A DNA stretch of 64,000 bases from Rhizobium leguminosarum bv. viciae USDA 2370 (GCF_002008365.1 NZ_MRDL01000036.1:237676-301675); one strand, 5' to 3'. Counted from the stretch's first letter, positions 45,586 through 56,461 are shown. A program made the numbers and translations. The notes: a model not told the origin generated them from the letters alone.

Positions 45586-47124
45586 ATGGACAATACTATC
45601 CTCGAAATGCGGAGCATCACCAAGACGTTCCCGGGCGTCAAGGCGCTGGAGAATGTGAACCTCAAGGTTCGCCAGGGTGAGATCCACGCATTGGTGGGCG
45701 AAAACGGGGCCGGCAAATCGACCCTGATGAAAGTGCTATCAGGCGTCTATCCCACGGGAAGCTATGAAGGCGACATCGTCTATGAAGGCGAGACGCGCAA
45801 CTTCAAGGTCCTGAAGGACTCCGAAGAAATCGGCATCGTCATCATTCACCAGGAACTGGCGCTCGTGCCGTTGCTGTCGATCGGCGAAAACATCTTCCTT
45901 GGCAACGAGAATGCCAAGAGCGGCGTCATCAGCTGGGACGAGACTTTCAACCGCACGAAGCAGCTGCTGAAGAAAGTAGGCCTGTCCGAATCTCCAAACA
46001 CGCTGGTCACCGATATCGGCGTCGGCAAGCAGCAGCTCGTCGAGATCGCCAAGGCGCTGTCGAAGAGCGTCAAGCTGCTCATCCTCGATGAGCCCACAGC
46101 CTCGCTCAATGAACGCGATTCCGACGCTCTCCTCAACCTGCTGATCGAGTTCCGCAAGCAGGGCATCACTTCGATCATCATTTCCCATAAGCTGAACGAG
46201 ATCCGCAAGGTCGCCGACCAGATCACGGTCCTGCGCGACGGGATGACCGTCAAGACGCTCGACTGTCATGCGGACGAGATCAGCGAAGACATCATCATCC
46301 GCAACATGGTCGGTCGCGATCTCGAGGATCGCTACCCGCCGCGTTCGGTGCCGATCGGCGAAACCATTCTCGAAGTGAAGAACTGGAACGCCTATCACCA
46401 GCAGCACCGCGACCGTCAGGTCCTGCACAATATCAACGTCACCGTCCGCAAGGGCGAAGTCGTCGGTATCGCCGGCCTGATGGGGGCGGGACGCACCGAA
46501 TTCGCCATGAGCCTCTTCGGCAAAGCCTATGGCCACAAGGTTTCGGGCGAGGCGCTGATGCACGGCAAGCCGGTCGACGTCAGCACCGTGCGCAAGGCGA
46601 TCGATGCAGGTCTCGCCTACGTTACCGAAGACCGCAAGCAGCTCGGCCTCGTGCTCAACGACACGATCCTGCACAACACGACGCTCGTCAATTTGAAGGC
46701 GGTGTCGAATGCGTCCGTTATCGACAGCGTCAAGGAATCGAGGGTTGCGACCGACTATCGGTCGAAGTTGCGCATCCGCTCCTCCAGCATCTTCCAGGAG
46801 GCGGTCAATCTTTCCGGCGGCAACCAGCAGAAGGTGGTGCTGTCGAAGTGGCTGTTCTCGGATCCCGATATTTTGATCCTCGACGAGCCGACGCGCGGCA
46901 TCGATGTTGGCGCAAAATACGAAATCTATACTATCATCAACCAGCTTGCCGCCGATGGAAAGGGCGTTCTGATGATCTCGTCGGAAATGCCCGAACTGCT
47001 CGGTACGTGTGACCGCATCTACGTGATGAACGAAGGACGCATCGTCGCGGAACTGCCGAAGGGAGAAGCAAGCCAGGAAACCATCATGCGCGCTATCATG
47101 CGCTCAGGGGAGAAGAAACAATGA
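45586..47124 (+). CDS. gguA: GguA, sugar ABC transporter ATP-binding protein
   Basis: 512 aa with two ATPase domains. The first has Walker [10 protein letters not shown] and Walker [12 protein letters not shown]; the second has signature LSGGNQQK and Walker [13 protein letters not shown]. Length equals Agrobacterium GguA. ATG 45586 is used ([17 protein letters not shown]). The stop overlaps gguB as ATGA. Confidence 0.93.
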   Translation: MDNTILEMRSITKTFPGVKALENVNLKVRQGEIHALVGENGAGKSTLMKVLSGVYPTGSYEGDIVYEGETRNFKVLKDSEEIGIVIIHQELALVPLLSIGENIFLGNENAKSGVISWDETFNRTKQLLKKVGLSESPNTLVTDIGVGKQQLVEIAKALSKSVKLLILDEPTASLNERDSDALLNLLIEFRKQGITSIIISHKLNEIRKVADQITVLRDGMTVKTLDCHADEISEDIIIRNMVGRDLEDRYPPRSVPIGETILEVKNWNAYHQQHRDRQVLHNINVTVRKGEVVGIAGLMGAGRTEFAMSLFGKAYGHKVSGEALMHGKPVDVSTVRKAIDAGLAYVTEDRKQLGLVLNDTILHNTTLVNLKAVSNASVIDSVKESRVATDYRSKLRIRSSSIFQEAVNLSGGNQQKVVLSKWLFSDPDILILDEPTRGIDVGAKYEIYTIINQLAADGKGVLMISSEMPELLGTCDRIYVMNEGRIVAELPKGEASQETIMRAIMRSGEKKQ

Positions 47125-48332
47125 CGCCGATCAATCAACCCATCGCTGAGCAGGGGCGTGTCGTCTCCGTCGGAGACTACGTTCGCGGCAACATCCGCGA
47201 ATACGGCATGTTTATCGCGCTCATCGCGATCATGGTGTTCTTCCAGTTCTCGACCGGTGGCGTTCTCTTCAGGCCGCTCAACCTGACCAACATCATTTTG
47301 CAGAACTCGTTCATCGTCATCATGGCGCTAGGCATGCTGCTGGTGATCGTTGCCGGCCATATCGACCTTTCGGTTGGTTCCGTCGTCGGCTTTATCGGCG
47401 CTATCGCCGGCGTCATGACGGTGCAATGGCACACCAACTATGTCCTGGCGGGTATCGTATGTCTGGCCATGGGTGCGCTTGTCGGCGGCATTCAGGGCTA
47501 TTTCGTCGCTTACCACAAGATCCCGTCCTTCATCGTCACCCTGGCCGGCATGCTGGTCTTCCGCGGCCTGACGCTGTTCGTGATGACGGCATCGGGGACC
47601 GGCACCAGCATCGGTCCTTTCCCGCCGGCTTTCCAGCTGATCAGCATCGGCTTCCTGCCGAACGCTTTCGATATGGGCGGCATCAACTCGACCTCGATCA
47701 TTCTGACCGTTGTCGGCGCCGTAACCCTGTTCTATCTGGCTTGGCGCAAGCGCCTATCGAATGAAAAGCATGGCAATGACGTCGAGCCGCTAGGCTTTTT
47801 CCTCGTCCAGAACGCCCTCGTCACCCTCGCCATTCTGGCGCTCGGCTACCAGCTGTCGATCTATCGCGGCTTCCCGAATGTGCTGATGGTCATGCTCGTT
47901 CTGGTTGCTGCCTATGCCTTCATTACCCGCCGTACGACGATCGGCCGCCGCATCTACGCCATGGGCGGCAATGAGAAGGCGACGAAGCTTTCCGGTATCA
48001 ACACCGAGCGACTGACCTTCCTGACGTTCGCAAACATGGGCCTGCTTGCCGGACTGGCCGGGCTGATCGTTGCCCTGCGTCTCAATTCGGCAACGGCCAA
48101 GGGCGGCTTCGGTCTTGAACTCGACGTGATTGCGGCCTGCTTCATCGGCGGCGCATCCGCCCAGGGCGGCGTCGGCAAGGTGACCGGCGCTGTTATCGGC
48201 GCTCTGATCATGGGCATCATGAACAACGGCATGTCGATCCACGGTCTCGGCACCGACTCGCAGCAGATGGTCAAGGGTGCGGTGCTTCTCGCTGCCGTGT
48301 TCTTCGACGTTTACAATAAGAACAAGGGCTGA
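47121..48332 (+). CDS. gguB: GguB, sugar ABC transporter permease
   Basis: 403 aa, about ten membrane segments, with [19 protein letters not shown] and AVFSLP-type coupling loop equivalent [24 protein letters not shown] overlap with gguA ensures coupled translation. Forms the inner-membrane channel for sugars delivered by ChvE. Confidence 0.92.
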   Translation: MTPINQPIAEQGRVVSVGDYVRGNIREYGMFIALIAIMVFFQFSTGGVLFRPLNLTNIILQNSFIVIMALGMLLVIVAGHIDLSVGSVVGFIGAIAGVMTVQWHTNYVLAGIVCLAMGALVGGIQGYFVAYHKIPSFIVTLAGMLVFRGLTLFVMTASGTGTSIGPFPPAFQLISIGFLPNAFDMGGINSTSIILTVVGAVTLFYLAWRKRLSNEKHGNDVEPLGFFLVQNALVTLAILALGYQLSIYRGFPNVLMVMLVLVAAYAFITRRTTIGRRIYAMGGNEKATKLSGINTERLTFLTFANMGLLAGLAGLIVALRLNSATAKGGFGLELDVIAACFIGGASAQGGVGKVTGAVIGALIMGIMNNGMSIHGLGTDSQQMVKGAVLLAAVFFDVYNKNKG

Positions 48333-48429
48333 GCTTAGCTCGGCACCCGCATCGCAGTCATAAGAAACCTGAATTCCGGCTCCGCCTGGAGCCGGAGAGG
48401 CGTAGCTGTGCCATCGCCAAAGGAAAAGG

Positions 48430-49434
48430 ATGAGTAACGTGCTTATTTCACAGATCAAGGGTGCAAACGGAGAGATCATCGTCGCCGTGCGCGAGGCGGG
48501 CGGCGCTGCCAGGTCGATCAAGAATGCCGTCAGCGTCTATGCGCTGGCGATGGAAGCCGCAGACGGCGGCAAGTCGCTGGCCGCCGTCATCGAAGCGCAT
48601 GGCTACGGCGATGCCGTCGATCTTGAGAAGGCCTATGCAGAAGGCCGCTTCCTGCCGCCGATCACCCATCCCGATGCCGCGCACCTGCATCTGACCGGCA
48701 CCGGCCTGACGCATTTGGGCTCGGCGGCAACGCGCGATTCCATGCACAAGAAGACCACCGAAGCCGCTGAGGAAACCCTCACGGACTCGATGAAGATGTT
48801 CAAGATGGGCCTTGAGAACGGCAAGCCGAAGGCCGGCGAAAAGGGCGTGCAGCCCGAATGGTTCTACAAGGGCAACGGCTATGGCGCCGCTGCCCCCGGC
48901 GCGCCGCTCATCTCGCCCTCCTTCGCGCTCGACGGCGGCGAAGAGCCTGAAATGGCTGGCATTTACGTGATCGCCAAGGACGGCACGCCGTTCCGCATCG
49001 GCTTTGCACTGTCGAACGAGTTTTCGGACCACGTCACCGAGCGGATCAACTATCTCTTTCTGGCCCACTCGAAACTGCGACCGGCCGCCTATGGTCCGGA
49101 AATCCGCGTCGGCGCGCCCCCGGAAGATATTCGCGGCACCTCGCGCATCAAGCGCGGCGACAAGGTGATTTTCGAAAAGCCGTTCCTGTCCGGCGAGGCG
49201 AACATGTCGCACACCTTCGCCAATCTGGAATATCACCACTTCAAATATGGCCTCTTCCGTGTTCCGGGCGATGTTCACGTCCATATGTTCGGCACGGCGA
49301 CCCTTTCCTTTGCCGATGGCGTCAAGACGGAAGAGGGCGATGTCTTCGAGATCGAAGTCGCCGAATTCGGCCTTTCGCTCCGTAATCCGCTCAAGGTTGC
49401 CGCCGAGGAAGAGATCGCCGTCAGGCAGCTCTGA
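48430..49434 (+). CDS. gguC: GguC, AraD1-family 2-keto-3-deoxy-L-arabinonate dehydratase
   Basis: 334 aa, fumarylacetoacetate-hydrolase-like fold, with the AraD1/GguC signature in HLTGTGLTHLGSAATRD, EPEWFYKGNG-like QPEWFYKGNGY and EPEMAGIYVIAKDG. Long a gene of unknown function after gguB; its family is now tied to dehydration of 2-keto-3-deoxy-L-arabinonate to 2-oxoglutarate semialdehyde. The next two genes encode the steps after and before it, which supports this role. Confidence 0.83.
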   Translation: MSNVLISQIKGANGEIIVAVREAGGAARSIKNAVSVYALAMEAADGGKSLAAVIEAHGYGDAVDLEKAYAEGRFLPPITHPDAAHLHLTGTGLTHLGSAATRDSMHKKTTEAAEETLTDSMKMFKMGLENGKPKAGEKGVQPEWFYKGNGYGAAAPGAPLISPSFALDGGEEPEMAGIYVIAKDGTPFRIGFALSNEFSDHVTERINYLFLAHSKLRPAAYGPEIRVGAPPEDIRGTSRIKRGDKVIFEKPFLSGEANMSHTFANLEYHHFKYGLFRVPGDVHVHMFGTATLSFADGVKTEEGDVFEIEVAEFGLSLRNPLKVAAEEEIAVRQL

Positions 49435-49502
49435 ATTCCAGACCTGGCCGCATCGGCGGCCGGATCTTTGCTCGTAAACGGTAAAGGATGCTTGTTAAGC
49501 CC

Positions 49503-50936
49503 ATGACCATTTATCAAAATCTGATCGCCGGCGAATGGGTCGGCTCGAACGCGACGAAGAACATCAATCCGTCGGATACGAATGAGGTCGTCGGCCTCTA
49601 TGCCGATGGCAGCGCTGATGACACGAGAAACGCCATCGCTGCCGCCAAGGCCGCTTTCCCGGCCTGGTCGCGCTCGGGCATCTGGGAGCGCCACGTCATC
49701 CTGAAGAAGGCCGGCGACGAGATCATGGCGCGCAAGGACGAGCTCGGGGCGTTGCTTGCCCGCGAAGAAGGCAAGACGCTGCCGGAAGCCACCGGCGAGG
49801 TTATCCGCGCATCGCAGATTTTCGAATTCTTCGCCGGTGAGGCGCTGAGGCTGGCCGGCGAGGTCCTGCCGTCGGTTCGTCCGAATATCGGCATCGAGAT
49901 CACCCGCGAGGCTCTCGGCGTCATCGGCATCATCACGCCGTGGAATTTCCCGATCGCCATTCCCGCCTGGAAGATCGCGCCGGCGCTCTGCTACGGCAAC
50001 ACCATCGTCTTCAAGCCGGCCGAACTGGTGCCCGCCTGTTCCTGGGCGATCGTCGATATCCTGCATCGCGCCGGCCTGCCGAAGGGCGTGCTGAACCTCG
50101 TCATGGGCAAGGGCTCGGTCGTCGGCCAAGCCATGCTCGAAAGCCCCGACGTTCACGGCATCACCTTCACCGGTTCCACCGGCACCGGCAGGCGCGTCGC
50201 CGCTGCTTCCATCGAGCATAACCGCAAGTTCCAGTTGGAAATGGGCGGCAAGAACCCGATGGTCGTGCTCGACGATGCCGATCTCAACGTCGCCGTCGAG
50301 GCAGCCGCCAATTCCGGCTTCTTCTCTACAGGCCAGCGCTGCACCGCGTCATCGCGCCTCATCGTCACCGAGGGCATCCACGACAAGTTCGTGGCGGCGC
50401 TGACCGACAAGCTGAAGACGCTCGTCGTCGACAACGCCTTGAAGGCCGGCACGCATATCGGCCCCGTCGTCGATGAGCGGCAGCTGAAGACCGATACCGA
50501 CTATATCGAGATCGGTAGAAAAGAAGGCGCGAAACTCGCCTTCGGCGGCGAAGTGATATCCCGCGAAACGCCCGGCTTCTATCTGCAGCCGACGCTGTTT
50601 ACCGAAGCGACCAACCAGATGCGGATCTCGCGCGAGGAGATCTTCGGGCCTGTTGTGTCGGTGATCCGGGTCAAGGATTACGACGAGGCGCTGGCGACGG
50701 CCAACGACACGCCGTTCGGGCTCTCTGCCGGCATCGCGACGACGAGCCTGAAATATGCGACGCATTTCAAGCGCAATTCCGAGGCCGGCATGGTGATGGT
50801 CAACCTGCCGACCGCCGGCGTCGATTTCCACGTTCCCTTCGGCGGCCGCAAGGGCTCGTCCTACGGCCCGCGCGAGCAGGGTAAGTACGCCGCCGAGTTC
50901 TACACAACCGTCAAGACCGCCTACACGCTGGCTTGA
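49503..50936 (+). CDS. 2-Oxoglutarate semialdehyde dehydrogenase (aldehyde dehydrogenase family)
   Basis: 477 aa from ATG 49503 (MTIYQNLIAGEWV). The family motifs are PWNFPIAIPAWKIAPAL, ITFTGSTGTGRRVA, LEMGGKNP (general-base Glu) and GQRCTASSR with the catalytic Cys280. Placed between the KDA dehydratase (gguC) and arabonate dehydratase, it most likely oxidises 2-oxoglutarate semialdehyde to 2-oxoglutarate with NAD(P). Substrate assignment comes from context. Confidence 0.87.
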   Translation: MTIYQNLIAGEWVGSNATKNINPSDTNEVVGLYADGSADDTRNAIAAAKAAFPAWSRSGIWERHVILKKAGDEIMARKDELGALLAREEGKTLPEATGEVIRASQIFEFFAGEALRLAGEVLPSVRPNIGIEITREALGVIGIITPWNFPIAIPAWKIAPALCYGNTIVFKPAELVPACSWAIVDILHRAGLPKGVLNLVMGKGSVVGQAMLESPDVHGITFTGSTGTGRRVAAASIEHNRKFQLEMGGKNPMVVLDDADLNVAVEAAANSGFFSTGQRCTASSRLIVTEGIHDKFVAALTDKLKTLVVDNALKAGTHIGPVVDERQLKTDTDYIEIGRKEGAKLAFGGEVISRETPGFYLQPTLFTEATNQMRISREEIFGPVVSVIRVKDYDEALATANDTPFGLSAGIATTSLKYATHFKRNSEAGMVMVNLPTAGVDFHVPFGGRKGSSYGPREQGKYAAEFYTTVKTAYTLA

Positions 50937-50997
50937 GACAAATGCGATGAACCGGGCCGTACGAGGCGGTCCGGCGATATCCCGAAGGATAGAGACG

Positions 50998-52737
50998 ATG
51001 AAAAAGAAAGCGGAATGGCCGCGCAAGCTGAGGTCGCAGGAATGGTACGGCGGTACGAGCCGCGACGTGATCTATCACCGCGGCTGGCTTAAGAACCAGG
51101 GTTATCCGCACGACCTGTTCGACGGCCGGCCGGTGATCGGCATCCTCAACACCTGGTCGGATATGACCCCTTGCAACGGTCATCTCAGAGAGCTGGCTGA
51201 AAAGGTGAAGGCGGGCGTATGGGAGGCCGGCGGCTTCCCGCTTGAGGTGCCGGTGTTCTCGGCATCCGAAAACACCTTCCGCCCGACGGCGATGATGTAC
51301 CGCAATCTTGCCGCGCTCGCGGTGGAAGAGGCGATCCGCGGCCAGCCGATGGATGGCTGCGTATTGTTGGTCGGCTGCGATAAGACCACGCCGTCGCTTA
51401 TCATGGGGGCGGCTTCCTGCGACCTGCCTTCGATCGTCGTCACTGGCGGGCCGATGCTGAACGGCTATTTCCGCGGCGAACGGGTCGGCTCGGGCACGCA
51501 TCTGTGGAAGTTTTCCGAAATGGTGAAGGCCGGCGAGATGACGCAGGCGGAATTCCTCGAGGCGGAAGCCTCGATGAGCCGTTCGTCGGGCACCTGCAAC
51601 ACCATGGGCACGGCCTCCACCATGGCTTCCATGGCCGAGGCGCTCGGCATGGCGCTCTCCGGCAACGCCGCGATCCCGGGCGTTGATTCCCGCCGCAAGG
51701 TCATGGCGCAGCTCACCGGCCGGCGTATCGTGCAGATGGTCAAGGACGACCTGAAGCCCTCCGAGATCATGACGAAGCAAGCCTTCGAGAATGCAATCCG
51801 CACCAACGCGGCCATCGGCGGATCGACCAATGCCGTCATCCACCTGCTCGCCATCGCGGGCCGTGTCGGCATCGATCTTTCGCTTGACGACTGGGATCGC
51901 TGTGGCCGTGACGTCCCGACCATCGTCAACCTGATGCCGTCGGGCAAGTACCTGATGGAGGAGTTCTTCTATGCCGGCGGCTTGCCGGTGGTACTGAAGC
52001 GCCTCGGCGAGGCGGGCCTCCTGCACAAGGATGCGCTGACGGTATCTGGCGAAACCGTCTGGGACGAGGTCAAGGACGTCGTCAACTGGAACGAAGACGT
52101 GATCCTGCCGGCCGAAAAGGCGCTGACAGCTTCGGGCGGCATCGTCGTGCTGCGCGGCAATCTCGCGCCGAAGGGCGCGGTGTTGAAGCCTTCAGCGGCT
52201 TCGCCGCATCTGCTGGTGCACCGGGGCAGGGCTGTTGTCTTCGAGGATATCGACGACTACAAGGCCAAGATCAACGATGATAACCTCGACATCGACGAAA
52301 CCTGCATCATGGTCATGAAGAACTGTGGGCCGAAGGGCTATCCCGGGATGGCCGAGGTCGGCAATATGGGGCTGCCGCCGAAGGTGCTCAAGAAGGGCAT
52401 CCTCGACATGGTGCGCATTTCCGACGCCCGCATGTCCGGAACGGCCTACGGTACCGTCGTGCTGCACACCTCCCCGGAAGCGGCGGTTGGAGGGCCGCTC
52501 GCGGTTGTGAAAAACGGCGACATGATCGAGCTGGATGTGCCGAACCGTCGTCTGCATCTCGACATTTCCGAGGAGGAACTGGCGCGGCGGCTCGCCGAGT
52601 GGCAGCCGAACCATGATCTGCCGACATCCGGCTATGCCTTCCTGCATCAGCAGCATGTCGAGGGGGCTGATACCGGCGCCGACCTCGACTTCCTCAAGGG
52701 ATGTCGCGGAAACGCGGTCGGCAAGGACAGCCACTAG
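50998..52737 (+). CDS. araD: L-arabonate dehydratase (IlvD/Edd family)
   Basis: 579 aa from ATG 50998. Iron-sulfur cysteines appear in MTPCNGHLRE, LLVGCDKTTPS and SSGTCNTMGTAST. The C-terminal swivel segment contains GPKGYPGMAEVGN and RISDARMSGTAYG. In sugar-acid members this enzyme turns L-arabonate into 2-keto-3-deoxy-L-arabonate, the substrate of GguC. The oxidase and lactonase that make L-arabonate are not in the window. Ends the operon before a strong terminator. Confidence 0.87.
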   Translation: MKKKAEWPRKLRSQEWYGGTSRDVIYHRGWLKNQGYPHDLFDGRPVIGILNTWSDMTPCNGHLRELAEKVKAGVWEAGGFPLEVPVFSASENTFRPTAMMYRNLAALAVEEAIRGQPMDGCVLLVGCDKTTPSLIMGAASCDLPSIVVTGGPMLNGYFRGERVGSGTHLWKFSEMVKAGEMTQAEFLEAEASMSRSSGTCNTMGTASTMASMAEALGMALSGNAAIPGVDSRRKVMAQLTGRRIVQMVKDDLKPSEIMTKQAFENAIRTNAAIGGSTNAVIHLLAIAGRVGIDLSLDDWDRCGRDVPTIVNLMPSGKYLMEEFFYAGGLPVVLKRLGEAGLLHKDALTVSGETVWDEVKDVVNWNEDVILPAEKALTASGGIVVLRGNLAPKGAVLKPSAASPHLLVHRGRAVVFEDIDDYKAKINDDNLDIDETCIMVMKNCGPKGYPGMAEVGNMGLPPKVLKKGILDMVRISDARMSGTAYGTVVLHTSPEAAVGGPLAVVKNGDMIELDVPNRRLHLDISEEELARRLAEWQPNHDLPTSGYAFLHQQHVEGADTGADLDFLKGCRGNAVGKDSH

Positions 52738-52759
52738 TCGGGTTACCCAAGATTGGAAA

Positions 52760-52783
52760 AAGCGGGGCATCACCCCGCTTTTT
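52760..52783 (+). terminator. Rho-independent terminator of the chvE-ggu-araD operon
   Basis: AAGCGGGG, CATC, ACCCCGCTTTTTTC: 8-bp stem with a T6 tail, 22 bp after the araD stop. Confidence 0.92.
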
Positions 52784-52906
52784 TCTTGTCCGCCGGTTTT
52801 TCCAGGCTAACGGCAATCAGCCGTTCGACATGGCCATGCTGGGATCCTTGTCGAGGCTATGTTCGAAGAGTGCGCGGATCGCCGGCCATTTGTCTTTGCG
52901 GTCGGC

Positions 52907-53731
52907 TCAACTCTGGCTCTGGCTTTGCATCTGTCCGCCGTCCTCGACCTTCACGGTAACCGACAGCGTTTCGCCCGGCGTGCCGATGCGCATGCCTGAA
53001 ATCGGCGCGGCGTCGCGATAGCAGAGGCCGGAGGCGACTCTGATGTAGCGCGCGTCCGGGCAAATCTCGTTCGCGGGATCGAACCCGACCCAGCCGAGGC
53101 CGGGAATATGGGCCTCGGCCCATGCATGGGTCGCAGCCTGTTCGATCTTTTCCTCCATCATCAAATAACCGGAGATGTAACGCGCCGGTACCTGCAAGGC
53201 GCGGGCGGCGGCAATGAAAATATGCGCATGGTCCTGGCAGACGCCGCTCTTCTTCTCTAACGCCTGTTCGGCGGTCGTCTCGGTGTTGCTGGTGCCGGGC
53301 TTGTAGTCGACCGTTTCGTGGATTGCGGCCATCAGCGCGTGCATGCGGGCAAGCTCGTTATCGCCACCGACGCCCTTGATCAGTTCCTTGACCAACTTGC
53401 CGCCCTTGGTCAGCGGCGTGTCGCGCAGGAAGAGCCAAAGCGGGCAGAAGCCGGTATGCGGGCCGGTGACGCCGTTATTGTCCTCCGTCTCGACCTCGCC
53501 TTCGGCGAGAATACGCGTCACATCCTGCTCGCCTTCCAGCGAGACCAGATTGACGTGATTGCCGTACTGGTCGTCATATTCCACTTCGGGGGTGGCGCCC
53601 TCGACGTTCAGCGCCCAGCCGAGCACTTTCTGGGCGGGGCTCGTCGGCGGCGTCAGCCGCAGCCTTTGCAGCGAGAACTGCGTCGGTCCGTCGTAGCGGT
53701 ATTCGGTGAGGTGGCTGATTTTCAGTCTCAT
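52907..53731 (-). CDS. Transglutaminase-like protease-fold protein
   Basis: 274 aa. N-terminal beta domain (MRLKISHLTEYRYDGPTQFSLQRLRLTP), then the transglutaminase core with Cys in KSGVCQDHAHIF, His in ATHAWAEAHIPG and Asp in WVGFDPANE. Last gene of the conserved trio ATP-grasp / alpha-E / transglutaminase; 12 bp separate it from the alpha-E gene. The trio is thought to make or process a peptide-like product, but the substrate is unknown. Confidence 0.88.
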   Translation of the reverse strand: MRLKISHLTEYRYDGPTQFSLQRLRLTPPTSPAQKVLGWALNVEGATPEVEYDDQYGNHVNLVSLEGEQDVTRILAEGEVETEDNNGVTGPHTGFCPLWLFLRDTPLTKGGKLVKELIKGVGGDNELARMHALMAAIHETVDYKPGTSNTETTAEQALEKKSGVCQDHAHIFIAAARALQVPARYISGYLMMEEKIEQAATHAWAEAHIPGLGWVGFDPANEICPDARYIRVASGLCYRDAAPISGMRIGTPGETLSVTVKVEDGGQMQSQSQS

Positions 53732-53743
53732 ATTGTTATCCGC

Positions 53744-54685
53744 TTATACATAGAACCGGTAGCCGTCGGAAATTTCCGCGCCGAGCTTGTTGTTGCGCGA
53801 GACGAAATCCTCCAGGAATTCGTGCAGGCCCTGATCCATGATATCCCGGATCGCCCTCGTCTGCAGTGTCGTGCGGATCGCATCCGCGGTATCATGGGCA
53901 GGGAGCCGCTCCTCGTAATCCTGGGCGAGATAGCCGAGATTGCTGACGATCTTCTCGTAGCAATAGGCAAGCGAGCGCGGCATCTGGACATTGAGGGTCA
54001 GGAAGTCGGCGATGTTCATCGCCCGGTATTCGCCATCATAGGCCCAGCTATAGGCGCGGTGGGCGGAGACCGAGCGCAGGATCGATTCCCACTGCACATT
54101 GTCGAGAGAGGAGCCGACGGCCGAGACCGAGGGCAGCAGCACGTAATATTTCACGTCGAGGATGCGGCTGGTATTGTCGGCCCGCTCGATGAAGGTGCCG
54201 ATGCGGGCAAAATTATAGAGCTCGTTGCGCAGTGTCGAGCCATGGAAGGCACCGCGGATGAGGCCCGCCCGGCGCTTGATGACATCGATCACCTCTGGCA
54301 TTTCGGCCGCCTTGACACGCTTTTCGAGCAGCGACTTCAAGTCGATCCAGCATTCGTTGGTGGCTTCCCAGGTCTCCCGCGTCAGCGCGGTGCGCACCAT
54401 GCGGGCATTGTTGCGGCCGGACTCGATGCAGGACATGACGCTCGATGGATTGGCGCGATCGCGCAGCAGATAGTCGATCGCGTCGGCATTCGTCAGCTTC
54501 GTGTGGCCCTCGTCATATGCCTCGCGCACCCCAGCGCTTTGCAGCACGCCATCCCAATTGTCATCGCCTGCGCTGCTGCGGGTGAGCGACATGCGCAGCC
54601 CAGCATCGACGAGGCGGGCGATATTTTCGGCGCGCTCGATGTAACGGAACATCCAGTATAGGCCGTTTGCGGTTCTTCCGAGCAT
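53744..54685 (-). CDS. Alpha-E domain protein (DUF403)
   Basis: 313 aa, almost entirely helical. It begins MLGRTANGLYWMFRYIERAENIARLVDAGLRM, the alpha-E family opening, with GTFIERADNTSRILDVKYY later. Its start shares a base with the stop of the ATP-grasp gene (TGATG). Always found with circularly permuted ATP-grasp enzymes; no catalytic residues known. Confidence 0.9.
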   Translation of the reverse strand: MLGRTANGLYWMFRYIERAENIARLVDAGLRMSLTRSSAGDDNWDGVLQSAGVREAYDEGHTKLTNADAIDYLLRDRANPSSVMSCIESGRNNARMVRTALTRETWEATNECWIDLKSLLEKRVKAAEMPEVIDVIKRRAGLIRGAFHGSTLRNELYNFARIGTFIERADNTSRILDVKYYVLLPSVSAVGSSLDNVQWESILRSVSAHRAYSWAYDGEYRAMNIADFLTLNVQMPRSLAYCYEKIVSNLGYLAQDYEERLPAHDTADAIRTTLQTRAIRDIMDQGLHEFLEDFVSRNNKLGAEISDGYRFYV

Positions 54686-56094
54686 CAGTCCTCCAATACC
54701 CAGGTGTCTTTGGTGCCGCCGCCCTGGCTGGAATTGACCACCAGCGAGCCCTGCTTCAGCGCCACGCGGGTGAGACCACCCGGAATGATCTGAACCTTGT
54801 CGGATACAAGCACATAGGGGCGAAGGTCGACATGGCGCGGCGCGATGCCCTTGTTGACGAGGATCGGCACAGTGGAGAGCGACAGCGTCGGCTGAGCGAT
54901 GTAATTGTTCGGCTTGGACTTCAGCTTCTCGGCGAAATCGGCGCGCTCCTTCTTCGATGCCGTCGGGCCGACCAGCATGCCGTAGCCGCCGGAGCCGTGC
55001 ACCTCCTTGACCACCAGCTCTTCCAGATGCTCCAGCACATATTTCAGGCTGTCGGCTTCCGAACAGCGCCAGGTCGGCACGTTTTCGAGCAGCGCCTTGC
55101 GGCCGGTATAGAATTCGACGATCTCGGGCATGTAGGAGTAGATCGCCTTGTCATCGCAAATGCCGGTGCCCGGCGCATTGGCGATGGTGATGTTTCCGGA
55201 GCGGTAGACATCCATGATGCCGGGAATGCCGAGCGCGGAATCGGCCCGGAAAGTCAGGGGATCGAGGAAGTCGTCGTCAACGCGGCGGTAGAGCACGTCG
55301 ATCGCTTCGTAACCGCGTGTCGTCCTCATCTTCACCTTGCCGTCGATGACGCGCAGATCCGAGCCTTCGACCAGCTCGACGCCCATCATGTCGGCGAGGA
55401 AGGAATGCTCATAATAGGCGGAATTGTAAATGCCCGGCGTCAGCACGGCGACGCGCGGCTTGCCCTTGCAGCCAGGAGGGGCGAGCGAGGCGAGGCTCTG
55501 GCGCAGCAGATAGGGGTAATCCTCGACACGCTGCACCTTGTTCTCATGAAAGAGTTCAGGGAACATCTGCATCATGGTTTCCCGGTTTTCCAGCATGTAG
55601 CTGACACCGGAGGGCGTGCGGGCATTATCCTCCAGCACGTAAAACTGGTCCTCTCCGGTGCGCACGATGTCGGTGCCGACGATATGCGTGTAAACGCCGC
55701 CGGGCGGCCGGAAACCGATCATTTCGGGGATGAAGGTGACGTTGTTCTCGATCAGTTCACGCGGAACGCGGCCGGCGCGGATGATCTCCTGCTTATGGTA
55801 GATATCGTCCAGAAAGGCGTTAAGCGCGATCACCCGCTGCTCGATGCCTTGGGCGAGCTTGCGCCATTCGCGAGCGGAGATGATGCGGGGAATGATGTCG
55901 AAGGGGATGAGCTTTTCGGAACTGTCGGCGTGGCCGTAGACCGCGAACGTGATGCCGGTCTTCCGGAAGATGTTTTCCGCATCGCGGGACTTGGATATCA
56001 GATGCGCCCGGTCTTGGCTGTTGTACCACTCGAAGTATTTTTCATAAGGCGCGCGAGGACTTTCGTCCCCGGTAATCATTTCGTCAAATGCCAA
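54685..56094 (-). CDS. Circularly permuted type 2 ATP-grasp protein
   Basis: 469 aa. MAFDEMITGDESPRAPYEKY leads into motifs of the family: FAVYGHADSSEKLIPFDIIPRI, FIPEMIGFRPPGG, GVSYMLENRETM, KEVHGSGGYGMLVGP and SSQGGGTKDTWVL at the C-terminus. Probable ATP-dependent carboxylate-amine ligase making a peptide or amide bond. First gene of the trio. Confidence 0.9.
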   Translation of the reverse strand: MAFDEMITGDESPRAPYEKYFEWYNSQDRAHLISKSRDAENIFRKTGITFAVYGHADSSEKLIPFDIIPRIISAREWRKLAQGIEQRVIALNAFLDDIYHKQEIIRAGRVPRELIENNVTFIPEMIGFRPPGGVYTHIVGTDIVRTGEDQFYVLEDNARTPSGVSYMLENRETMMQMFPELFHENKVQRVEDYPYLLRQSLASLAPPGCKGKPRVAVLTPGIYNSAYYEHSFLADMMGVELVEGSDLRVIDGKVKMRTTRGYEAIDVLYRRVDDDFLDPLTFRADSALGIPGIMDVYRSGNITIANAPGTGICDDKAIYSYMPEIVEFYTGRKALLENVPTWRCSEADSLKYVLEHLEELVVKEVHGSGGYGMLVGPTASKKERADFAEKLKSKPNNYIAQPTLSLSTVPILVNKGIAPRHVDLRPYVLVSDKVQIIPGGLTRVALKQGSLVVNSSQGGGTKDTWVLED

Positions 56095-56461
56095 AGGCTC
56101 GGCTCCCCTTTTTGTTCATTTGAATACAACGCAAATGGCAATGCAAGAACCATGCGCAGTTCGAGGAAAAGATTTTGCGCTGCGGGAAACGGGTGAAAAT
56201 CTGGGCATTTAAGGTGATGCGGTGCGGCATGGCGGATAATCAATCGCAAGGGCTGCGCAAAATCTGAGCATGTGACCGTTTTTCGTTCGGCCAGGGCGAT
56301 CGAATATGGTCATGTGCGCGAGCTTCGCTGCCCTCAGTGGCAACCGCCATCGGGTCGTTGCATCAGCGAAATTTCAAATAAGCATCAACGCTTCGCTTTT
56401 GACTGCAGCCGCCGGGTGGGGCTATCAGCACGGCGAACCCTTCTCTCCCGAGCCATGCCCC
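56095..56461. other. Divergent intergenic region between ATP-grasp and DMT genes
   Basis: About 367 bp; no gene, hairpin or clear promoter pair recognised. Confidence 0.35.

Noticed and set aside
53318..54661. 447-aa plus-strand ORF
   Set aside because: Antisense shadow of the alpha-E and transglutaminase genes.
54667..56196. 509-aa plus-strand ORF
   Set aside because: Antisense shadow of the ATP-grasp gene.
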